From the NCBI GenBank assembly GCA_035943635.1, contig DASZBX010000069.1, positions 1 through 16,105 of the forward strand: a DNA stretch of 16,105 nt, given 5' to 3'. How positions within the stretch are numbered: position 1 is the stretch's first letter; each line of letters begins with the position of its first letter. Made by a program: the position numbers and the translations under genes. The notes under the pieces were generated by a model. It saw only the letters and a list, made by a program, of their open reading frames with translations, was not told the DNA's origin and searched no databases. The stretch is from DASZBX01 sp035943635 (lineage in GTDB: Bacteria; Actinomycetota; Actinomycetes; Streptomycetales; Catenulisporaceae). Positions 1-6,393 of the stretch are shown piece by piece.

Positions 1-291
1 GGCGGAGAAGAGCATGCGCTGGCCGTCGGGGGCCACTTGGTCGAGCAGGGCGGTGACCTGGGGCATGAATCCCATGTCGGCCATCTGGTCGGCCTCGTCC
101 AGGACGGTGATCGCGACCTCGTCGAGGTGGCAGTGGCCCCGGTCGATCAGGTCTTTCAGGCGGCCGGGGGTGGCGATCACGACGTCGGCGCCGCGGCGCA
201 GGGCCTGGGCCTGGCGGCTGACGGGCATCCCGCCGACCACGGTGGCCGTGCGCAGGGCGACGGACCGGGCGTAGGGAGCGAGGGCATCGGC
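1..291 (-). pseudogene. DEAD-box RNA helicase fragment, N-terminal part missing; C-terminal part beyond window
   Basis: Reading leftwards on the minus strand gives about 97 codons closely resembling actinobacterial RhlE-type DEAD-box helicases: a VVGG segment, ATPGRLKDLI (motif Ib), VLDEADQMADMGFMPQV (motif II, DEAD) and QRMLFSA (start of motif III), which runs off the left edge. These enzymes unwind short RNA duplexes using ATP and often act in cold-shock RNA handling. Similarity begins near ADALAPYA at about position 291. Before that the frame reads TTPTAGQDHS, where the family has the PTRELA motif. The Q motif and the ATP-binding motif I (GxGKT) would have to lie where the MerR gene is, so they are absent. 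The first in-frame starts are a GTG at 240 and an ATG at 228, inside the helicase core. A protein lacking motif I could not bind ATP normally, so I call a truncated gene. I cannot see its other end. Confidence 0.62.
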
Positions 292-320
292 CGAGTGGTC
301 CTGCCCCGCAGTTGGAGTTG

Positions 321-659
321 TCAGGTGTCGGCGGCCGGTCCGTGAGTGGTGTCGGGTTGGGTGCGTGCGTTCAGGCGTAGTGCTTCTTCGAGTTGGTCTT
401 CGAGGATGATGATGCGGCAGGCGGCGTCTATCGGGGTTCCGGCGTCGACCAGGTCGCGGGCGCGGGAGGCGATGCGCAGTTGGTAGCGCGAGTAGCGGCG
501 GTGGCCGCCGTCGGAGCGCAGCGGGGTGATCAGGCGGGCGTCGCCCAGGGCCCGTAGGAACGCCGGGGTGCTGCCGATCATCTCGGCGGCCCGCCCCATG
601 GTGTAGGCGGGGTAGTCGTCGTTGTCGAGGGGGTCGGTGTGGTGGGCGGGGGCGGTCAT
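321..659 (-). CDS. MerR-type helix-turn-helix transcriptional regulator (small)
   Basis: The gene encodes 112 residues. The core is YTMGRAAEMIGSTPAFLRALGDARLI followed by PLRSDGGHRRYSRYQL, the classic MerR-family helix-turn-helix and wing (ending in GGHRRY), then a short helical tail with ILEDQLEEAL instead of a full effector domain. I chose the ATG at 657-659 because AGGAAGAGG lies 3 bases upstream and similarity starts shortly after it; the frame is open further upstream to 824, but that part is not protein-like. Small proteins of this kind are, from family knowledge, often found beside cold-shock and DEAD-box helicase genes in Streptomyces, which matches the helicase fragment directly downstream. 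It probably binds DNA near its own operon. The effector, if any, cannot be told. Confidence 0.85.
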   Translation of the reverse strand: MTAPAHHTDPLDNDDYPAYTMGRAAEMIGSTPAFLRALGDARLITPLRSDGGHRRYSRYQLRIASRARDLVDAGTPIDAACRIIILEDQLEEALRLNARTQPDTTHGPAADT

Positions 660-1174
660 GGACCTCTTCCTGCATGCGTAGCGGGGCCCCGGCGCGGATG
701 CGCCGGGGCCCGGAGGGGATTGACACCATCTAACCGACCGAGGTCGGCCTTTCGTTTCCGCTCTCCTGCCCTGGGGGGACGGGCAGTGGGGATGACGATT
801 GTTTGACCGGGGACCACCTTTCAATCCGAGGCCTTGGCCGCCCTGGCATGACCATCACCGGGGGCCCTGATGGCGTGTGCTCCTTCCTATCTATTGCGAG
901 TACTGCATGATTCTGCTCGATACCTGCGGTGAGGGCGGGCCGCCGCCTAGGCGTGCCCTTCCGACAACCGATCCCGCGGCCCCGCGTACTTCCCGGCCTC
1001 GGGACTCCACCTGCTATGTCGTTCTCACCGCCCGCGCCAGTTCGTGTCTGGCGCGTATCGCTGATCACTTGGCTACGAGAGAAACTCTAACCTATGGACC
1101 CCGGGAATGTCTACTGCGGAGACTATAGATTTTCGCGTGTCGAGCTTGGAGGCATGATTCGCCGTGACCTCGGA
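660..1174. other. Gene-poor interval between merR leader and STAS gene
   Basis: No reading frame here looks like a real protein; the open frames are rich in Arg, Pro and Gly and lack a plausible ribosome site with domain content. The stretch should hold the merR promoter (minus strand) and the end of the rsb operon transcript. Visible structure is the large hairpin at 684-711, small inverted repeats such as CCGACC-GA-GGTCGG near 734-747 and GCCAG...CTGGC near 1033-1052, and the relatively AT-rich stretch 1085-1140. I see no clear -10/-35 pair. Confidence 0.5.
684..711 (-). promoter_or_regulatory. Perfect 12-bp GC hairpin in the merR leader
   Basis: GGGCCCCGGCGC (684-695) and GCGCCGGGGCCC (700-711) are perfect inverted arms around the 4-base loop GGAT. 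The element lies 25 bases upstream of the merR start codon, just before its ribosome-binding site, so a transcript from further upstream would carry it in its 5' leader. No T-run follows on either strand. It could be an attenuator, a processing site or a U-less terminator for something upstream. Confidence 0.5.
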
Positions 1175-1519
1175 TTACGCCGGTGGCTCGGGGGCGGGCG
1201 TGGTGATGGGGCGGATGCCTAGAATCTGGTCGAGGCCGACGAATCGCAGGACGCGGTCGGTGTGCGCGGGGATGTTGGCGAGGATCATCTCGGCTTCTCG
1301 GGTCTGAGCGTGATGGTGGGCGGTGACCAGTGCGGTGATGCCGCTGGAGTCGCAGAAGGTCAGCGCGGCCAGATCGAGGGTCAGGACCTGTCCGGGCCGC
1401 AGGGTGATCGTCGCCACAGCAGCGCGGAGCGTGGCAGCGCTGTCGTAGTCGAGGTCGCCGACCAACGCGATGACCGCACCGTCGGAAGTCGGTCGGATGG
1501 TGAGGTTCAGATCGGTCAT
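1175..1519 (-). CDS. STAS-domain anti-sigma factor antagonist (RsbV/SpoIIAA type)
   Basis: The product is 114 residues, the usual size of a single STAS domain. It starts with the beta strand LNLTIRPTSDGAVIALVGDLD, then has SAATLRAAV and the diagnostic FCDSSGITAL loop, in which Ser58 of DSSG is the expected site phosphorylated by an RsbW/SpoIIAB-type kinase. The unphosphorylated form binds the anti-sigma factor and frees the sigma factor. Its ATG overlaps the stop codon of the PP2C gene by four bases (ATGA at 1516-1519), so it is translationally coupled to the phosphatase likely to dephosphorylate it. It is the last gene of the rsbQ-rsbP operon. The C-terminal ITTPAPEPPA tail is probably unstructured. 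The STAS identity is firm; which sigma/anti-sigma pair it serves is unknown, because neither is in the window. Confidence 0.9.
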   Translation of the reverse strand: MTDLNLTIRPTSDGAVIALVGDLDYDSAATLRAAVATITLRPGQVLTLDLAALTFCDSSGITALVTAHHHAQTREAEMILANIPAHTDRVLRFVGLDQILGIRPITTPAPEPPA

Positions 1520-2829
1520 TGTGCAGGGTCGGTGTCCGTGACGGCGGCCGGGGGGACGCCGAGGGCCAGGAGCGCGGTGTCATCGTCCAGGCCTTCCCCG
1601 AAGCTTTCCAGCAGCCCGGTCAGCGCGTCGATGGTCTTTCCGGCTCCGGCCGGGGCCAGGGATCGGGCGAAGTCGTGCAGTGCGGCTTCGCTGTAGCGAA
1701 GGCCGGCGGTGGTCCGGGCCTCGGTCAGGCCGTCGGTGTAGAGCAGAAGCGTGTCGCCCGGGGCCAGGAAGGTCGTGGCAGGGGTGAAGTGGGGGTGCGG
1801 GAGAATGCCGACCAGCGTGCCGCCGGGGGTGGACAGGATGTCCACCGACCCGGTGGCGCGCAACAGCAGCGCCGGGGGATGGCCGCCGCTGGCCACCGTG
1901 GCGACGAAGGAACTGCCCTGCGGGGTCAGGACGCCCGCGACGACGGTGCAATAACGCGGGTCACCGGAGCCGTAGCGCTCTTGCAGCACGGTGTTCAGGG
2001 TCCTCAGTACACTGGCCGGGTCTTCGGCGTGCAGACTCGCGGCGCGCAGGGTGTAGCGGGTCAGGGACGTGACCGCGGCGGCTTCGGGACCTTTGCCGCA
2101 CACGTCGCCGAGGAAGAAGGCCCAGCGGCCGTCGCCGAGTGCGAACAGGTCGTAGAAGTCTCCGCCGAGCTGGTCGGCCGACGCGGTGTGGTAGTACGCG
2201 GCGGCGTCCAATCCCGGGACGTTCGGCAGCGCGGGCGGCAGGAAGCTGTCTTGCAGGATGGCCACGACCTGGCGCAGGCGGGCGCGTTCGGCCTCGGCGA
2301 CCCGGTGGGCTTGCTCGGCTTCGGCGCGGGCCAGTTCGGCTTCTTTGCGGGCGCGCAGCAACTCGTGTTCGTAGGCGCGCCGGTCGCGGGCGTCGAAGAC
2401 CGTCGTCCGGATCATCAGCGGCTGCCCGTCGTCGCCGGTCTTGACCACCGAGGTGACCAGAACCGGCAGGCGGGTGCCGTCGGCGGCCTTGAGGTCCAGG
2501 GCGATCCCGGATACGCGGCCCTGCATGGCCAGCAGCGGGGCGAAGTGGGTCTCGTGGTAGAGCTTGCCGCCGATGGTCAGCAGGTCCGCGAAGTACCGGC
2601 GTCCGACCAGCTGGTCGCGCATGTAGCCGAGCCACTCCAGCAGGGTGGCGTTGATCTTGGCGATCTGCCCGTCCAGCAGGGTCGAGAGGTATCCGCACGG
2701 CGCGTTCTCGTAGAGGTCCTCGGCGCTGTCCTCCAGGAGCGCTGCGAACTGTGCGCGGTCGGTGTCTTCGGCGGGGGCGGCGCGCTCCTGGTGTTGGTCG
2801 GGATCGTCGGCGGCGGTTTCGCACATCAT
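1516..2829 (-). CDS. rsbP: PAS-PP2C (SpoIIE-type) serine phosphatase, RsbP-like
   Basis: The product is 437 residues, in the range of Bacillus RsbP. Residues about 36-155 form a PAS sensor domain (ENAPCGYLSTLLDGQIAKIN, then a second-half strand ending RTTVFDARDRR). Residues 155-190 are an alanine/glutamate-rich coiled-coil linker, and 195-425 are a PP2C phosphatase with LGGDFYD (Asp224), GDVCGKG (Asp242), SGGHPPALL, YTDGLTEAR (Asp366) and DDDTALL (about 415-421), so the metal-binding aspartates are present. It should dephosphorylate a STAS antagonist, releasing a stress sigma factor. Its start (two consecutive ATGs) overlaps the end of the RsbQ-like gene by 4 bases, and its stop overlaps the STAS gene start. 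Gene order matches the Bacillus rsbQ-rsbP operon. Actinobacteria hold many PAS-PP2C proteins; the specific RsbP name rests mainly on the RsbQ partner. Confidence 0.88.
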   Translation of the reverse strand: MMCETAADDPDQHQERAAPAEDTDRAQFAALLEDSAEDLYENAPCGYLSTLLDGQIAKINATLLEWLGYMRDQLVGRRYFADLLTIGGKLYHETHFAPLLAMQGRVSGIALDLKAADGTRLPVLVTSVVKTGDDGQPLMIRTTVFDARDRRAYEHELLRARKEAELARAEAEQAHRVAEAERARLRQVVAILQDSFLPPALPNVPGLDAAAYYHTASADQLGGDFYDLFALGDGRWAFFLGDVCGKGPEAAAVTSLTRYTLRAASLHAEDPASVLRTLNTVLQERYGSGDPRYCTVVAGVLTPQGSSFVATVASGGHPPALLLRATGSVDILSTPGGTLVGILPHPHFTPATTFLAPGDTLLLYTDGLTEARTTAGLRYSEAALHDFARSLAPAGAGKTIDALTGLLESFGEGLDDDTALLALGVPPAAVTDTDPAQ

Positions 2830-3647
2830 CCGGCGGCTCCGGCGAACGCCAGGATCTGCTGCGCGGTCGCCTCGGGGGCGCTGAGCTGAGGGCAGTGGCC
2901 GGTGGCCGGCAGCGTCACCAGCCGGCTGTCGGCGATGTGGGCTTGCAGATAGGCGCCGACTTGCCGGGGCGCGATCGCGTCCTGCTCACATTCGAGGACC
3001 AGCGTGGGCACGGCGACCGTGGCCAGGTCCGCGCGCGAATCGGACAGGAACGTGGTGCGCGCGAAGACCGCGGCCATGTCCGGATCGGTCGCGCAGAAGC
3101 TGTTCGCCAGCTCCTGGCCGAGTTCGGGCTGCTCCGGGTTGCCCATGATGACCGGGGCCATCGCCGCCGACCAGCCCAGATAGTTGGACTCCAACGAGTC
3201 GAGCAGCTCGTCGATGTCCCGAGCGCTGAACCCGCCGACGTACCCGGACTCCGGCTCGTCCAGGTAACAGGGGGAGGGGGCGACCATGACCAGCTTGGCG
3301 AACCGCTCAGGCCGCCGGGCCGCCGCGAGCACGCCGACCATTGCGCTGACCGAATGTCCCACGAACACCACCTCGGCCAGATCCAGCTGCTCACAGATCT
3401 CCAGCACATCGGCCGCATAGCCGCCCAGGGTGGAATATCGCCGTCGGTCCCATGCGGAGGCATCCGACCGACCGGAACCGACGTAGTCGAACAGCACCAG
3501 CCGAAAACGCTCGGCCAGCATCGGGGCGACCAGGCGCCACATGTTCTGGTCACAGCCGAACCCGTGCGCCAACATCACCACGGGCCCGTCCAGCTTTCCA
3601 GCGATCGTGACGTTGTTCCTTCTGGCTGCGTCCATACCCGAAATCAT
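2826..3647 (-). CDS. rsbQ: RsbQ-like alpha/beta hydrolase, energy-stress regulator
   Basis: The product is 273 residues and follows remembered Bacillus RsbQ closely along its length: HGFGCDQNMWR, LVLFDYVGSGRSD, GYAADVLEICEQLDL, VFVGHSVSAM, LVMVAPSPCYL, NYLGW, FCATDPD, ATGHCPQLS. The catalytic triad is visible as Ser99 (GHSVS), Asp223 (CEQDAIAP) and His251 (TGHCP). In Bacillus, RsbQ is needed with RsbP for the energy-stress response and is thought to supply or process a small hydrophobic ligand for the PAS domain; it is a relative of plant KAI2/D14 receptors. It is first in the operon, overlapping rsbP by 4 bases. The ATG at 3647 is used here. An ATG at 3635 is the alternative, since GGTGAG touches the first start directly. 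A SigB-like promoter lies 8 bases upstream. Confidence 0.9.
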   Translation of the reverse strand: MISGMDAARRNNVTIAGKLDGPVVMLAHGFGCDQNMWRLVAPMLAERFRLVLFDYVGSGRSDASAWDRRRYSTLGGYAADVLEICEQLDLAEVVFVGHSVSAMVGVLAAARRPERFAKLVMVAPSPCYLDEPESGYVGGFSARDIDELLDSLESNYLGWSAAMAPVIMGNPEQPELGQELANSFCATDPDMAAVFARTTFLSDSRADLATVAVPTLVLECEQDAIAPRQVGAYLQAHIADSRLVTLPATGHCPQLSAPEATAQQILAFAGAAG

Positions 3648-3655
3648 CTCACCCG

Positions 3656-3680
3656 GTTCCCGGTGACCAGGCGGCCAAAC
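3656..3680 (-). promoter_or_regulatory. Candidate SigB/SigF-class promoter of the rsbQ operon
   Basis: On the minus strand GTTT (3680-3677) is followed after 15 bases by GGGAAC (3661-3656). General-stress sigma factors of the SigB/SigF group recognise about GTTT-N14-16-GGGTAT or GGGAAT-like elements. The -10 element ends 8 bases before the ATG at 3647, so transcripts would be leaderless or nearly so, or translation would start at the ATG at 3635. One short degenerate match could be chance; its position exactly before a sigma-regulatory operon is what makes it plausible. Confidence 0.42.
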
Positions 3681-3878
3681 CTCCGAGTCCTACGGTGTAG
3701 CGGTCACGGGTGTGCACAGCTGCCGTACCGAAGCCGAGCGGCAGCAGCGGTCGTGTACGGGTCACCGCCGTGTGGCACTGGCAGTTGCATGGTCCTGGAC
3801 TCACGGGCAACCAGGCAGGGGAGAGCTGGAGGCGGGATCGCTTCACCGTCATCGTGGTGAGGATTTGGAGAGTGCACT

Positions 3879-6332
3879 GTGGATGCTGGAGCTATACGCG
3901 GCGCGCAGGAGGAGGGCGCGACGCCGATTGCCGTATCCGCCGCGGACGGAGAACCGCCTGAGCCGCGGCGGATACGGCGGCAGCCGGATCTGATGCGGTT
4001 GTCGTTCGAGCTGATCATGATCGCGGTGGTGGTGGTGCTGGGCAAGATCGGGGTGCAGACCACCAGCGGTCTGGAGTCGGATATTCACAGCGGGGCGCAG
4101 GTGGCGCCTGCTTTTCTGCTCAACGGGATCACCGTGCTGGCGAACATCGTGACGGTAGTGATCCCGGTGGGACTGGCGGTCGAGTTAGTGGTGCGCCGGG
4201 ACGGGCGCCGGGTCGCGGACGCGGTGATCGCCGCAGCGCTCGCCTACAGCCTGAGCAATGCGCTGAACATCTGGATCCGATCGTCCTTCGCACCGAGGTG
4301 GCTGCTGGAAGAGCTGACCCGGCACATCGGGTCGGGAACCACAATGCCTCTTCATGTCTATATCGCTACATTAATAGCTTTTCTAGCAGTGCTCGGGTTC
4401 AACGGCCGCCAAACTCTGCGCGTGTTCACCGGGATGAGCATCGGGATCTACGCGGTGGCCACGCTGATGAACGGGGACAGTGCGCTGGTCGGGCTGGTGG
4501 TGACGTTCCTGCTGGGGCGGGCGGTGGCGTTCGGTTGGCGATGCCTGGCCGGCGTGGTCAACATCAGGCCGGACGGGCAGCGGGTGCTGGGCGCCCTCAC
4601 GGAGTCGGGCTTGGTCCCGGTCGGTTGTGTATGGGCGGGCGACCATGATTCGACGCGCCGGTACGAGGTGGAGTGCGCCGACGGTCTGGTCCTGGATGCG
4701 ATCGTGCTCGAACGGGATCGACAGGCGCTCGGGGGGTTGATCTACTGGCTGTTCCGGTGGATTCGGCTGCGCGGACCGGTCCAGCAGCGCGGCCTGTTCT
4801 CGCTGCGGCGCGCAGTGAACCAGGAGGCGTTGATCTCCTACGCGCTGCGCGACGCCGGGATCAACACCGCGCGACTGGTCACGGTACGCGTCCTGAGCGC
4901 GGACGCCGCTCTGCTGGTCTACGAGCGGTTGCACGCCGTCGCCGTCGAGCAGTTGGCCGCGCAGGAGGTGACCGACGCGCTGCTGATCCGCGTGTGGCAG
5001 ACGGTCGCGGCTCTCGGCCGCCACCAACTCGCCCACCGGCGCTTGGCGCTGGACTCGATCCTGGTCGACGAGCACGGCCAGGTCTGGCTCGGTAAGCTGC
5101 GCAACGGCGAGATCGGCGCCTCAGACCTGCAACAACTGCTCGACATCGCCGAAACCCTGATCGCCTTGGCGCTCAAGACCGACCCAGAGCGGGCCGTGCG
5201 GACCGGCGCGCAGGTACTGGGCCCGGACCGCCTCGCCCTGGCACTGCCGGTACTCCAACCGGTGGTCCTGACCCGCACCACCCGAGCAGCGGTCCGCAAA
5301 TCCAAGCACCTGCTCCAACACCTGCGCCGGCAGATCCAGGAACTGCGCCCGCACGCGCCGATCGCCGAAACGGTCAGGCTCGAACGCCTGAGCCCGAAAA
5401 CCCTGCTGACCGTCGCAGCCGGCTGCTTCGCCGTATACGCCCTGCTGTTCGAAATCTCCACGGCCAGTCAGCAGAGCGGCAAGGGCATAGCCCGGCTGCT
5501 GGCCGGAGCAGCGCCGGCGTGGCTGGTCGTGGCGGTGGCCGCCTCGGCACTGACCTACCTGTCCGCCGCGATGGTGCTCATCGGCTACGTTCCGGAAAAA
5601 CTCTCCTGGTGGCAGAGCATCCTGGTCCAGATCGCGGCGAGCTTCGTCGGACTGGTGGCCCCGGCAGCGGTCGGCGGCGTCGCGCTCAACGCGCGTTACC
5701 TGCAGAAACGCGGCGTGCCGACCGGCGCGGCCGTCGGCGCCGTCGGCGCGTCGCAAGCGGTCAACTTCGTGGTCCACATCGCGTTGATCGCGACGTTCAG
5801 CTTCGTGGCCGGCCAACACCTGGGCAAGTCCGACTCCTCCCAGTTGATCATCGCGATCCTGCTCGTCATCGCCATCCTGGCGATGATCACGATGGCCGTT
5901 GCGCCATTGCGCCGCCTGGCCCAGCGCCGCCTGGCCCCCTCCTTCAAAGGCGCACTGCCCCGACTGCTCGACGTGGCACAGAACCCGCTCAAACTGGCCA
6001 CGGCACTCGGCGGCACCGTCTCCCTCTCACTCTTCTACACGCTGTGCCTGTGGGCCTCGGTGCACGCGGTCACCCCGTCCGGCGGGCACCAGCTCACCTA
6101 CCCCACCACCGCGGTGGTCTTCCTCACCGCCCAAGCCGCAGGCTCCTTCATCCCGGTGCCCGGCGGAGTCGGATCGGTCGAGTTCGCTGTGGTAGCCGCA
6201 CTGAAACTGGTCGGCGTCAGTCCGGTCACAGCGGTGGTCGCCACCTTGATCTACCGAATGCTCTGCACGTATCTACCGCTACTTCCCGGCTATCTCGCCT
6301 TCAACTACCTGCGACGCAGAGAGCTGGTATGA
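3879..6332 (+). CDS. Large membrane protein: kinase-like middle domain plus lysylphosphatidylglycerol-synthase-type (UPF0104) membrane domain
   Basis: The product is 817 residues. It starts at GTG 3879, with GGAG 8 bases upstream. Residues about 40-230 hold several membrane helices. Residues about 230-490 are soluble and kinase-like (VWAGDHDSTRRYEVE, NQEALISYALRDAGI, then HRRLALDSILVDEHGQVWLG). Residues about 505-810 form a second helix bundle ending with the PVPGGVGSVE motif (759-768), typical of the UPF0104/LPG_synthase_TM family, which includes the MprF flippase domain. No aminoacyl-lipid synthase (GNAT-like) domain follows. The likely role is lipid or cell-envelope handling; the substrate is unknown. 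The catalytic motifs of the kinase part look lost: HRRLALDS stands where HGDLxxxN is expected, and GKL where DFG is expected. TTA codons occur at 4185 and 4371, and 4340-4390 is AT-richer than the rest. The gene is divergent from rsbQ across 231 bases. Confidence 0.82.
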   Translation: MDAGAIRGAQEEGATPIAVSAADGEPPEPRRIRRQPDLMRLSFELIMIAVVVVLGKIGVQTTSGLESDIHSGAQVAPAFLLNGITVLANIVTVVIPVGLAVELVVRRDGRRVADAVIAAALAYSLSNALNIWIRSSFAPRWLLEELTRHIGSGTTMPLHVYIATLIAFLAVLGFNGRQTLRVFTGMSIGIYAVATLMNGDSALVGLVVTFLLGRAVAFGWRCLAGVVNIRPDGQRVLGALTESGLVPVGCVWAGDHDSTRRYEVECADGLVLDAIVLERDRQALGGLIYWLFRWIRLRGPVQQRGLFSLRRAVNQEALISYALRDAGINTARLVTVRVLSADAALLVYERLHAVAVEQLAAQEVTDALLIRVWQTVAALGRHQLAHRRLALDSILVDEHGQVWLGKLRNGEIGASDLQQLLDIAETLIALALKTDPERAVRTGAQVLGPDRLALALPVLQPVVLTRTTRAAVRKSKHLLQHLRRQIQELRPHAPIAETVRLERLSPKTLLTVAAGCFAVYALLFEISTASQQSGKGIARLLAGAAPAWLVVAVAASALTYLSAAMVLIGYVPEKLSWWQSILVQIAASFVGLVAPAAVGGVALNARYLQKRGVPTGAAVGAVGASQAVNFVVHIALIATFSFVAGQHLGKSDSSQLIIAILLVIAILAMITMAVAPLRRLAQRRLAPSFKGALPRLLDVAQNPLKLATALGGTVSLSLFYTLCLWASVHAVTPSGGHQLTYPTTAVVFLTAQAAGSFIPVPGGVGSVEFAVVAALKLVGVSPVTAVVATLIYRMLCTYLPLLPGYLAFNYLRRRELV

Positions 6333-6334
6333 GG

Positions 6335-6356
6335 ACGAGAAGGCGTCCCCTCTCGT
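6335..6356. terminator. Hairpin between convergent genes
   Basis: ACGAGA (6335-6340) pairs with TCTCGT (6351-6356), with two further G-C pairs inside after one mismatch. It begins 2 bases after the stop of the large membrane protein gene and sits in the 61-base gap before the convergent gene that ends at 6394, so it could serve either strand. No T-run follows; the stem is modest. Confidence 0.4.
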
Positions 6357-6393
6357 GGTGTAGCGGATGGCATTCTCGTGATCGAATCCCGGC

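Noticed and set aside
720..748. TTGACA as a plus-strand -35 element
   Set aside because: No -10-like sequence at 16-18 bases and no plus-strand gene downstream.
321..824. Longer version of the MerR protein starting at 824
   Set aside because: The extra 55 residues are not protein-like and cover the GC hairpin; the ATG at 659 has a strong ribosome site and matches the family start.
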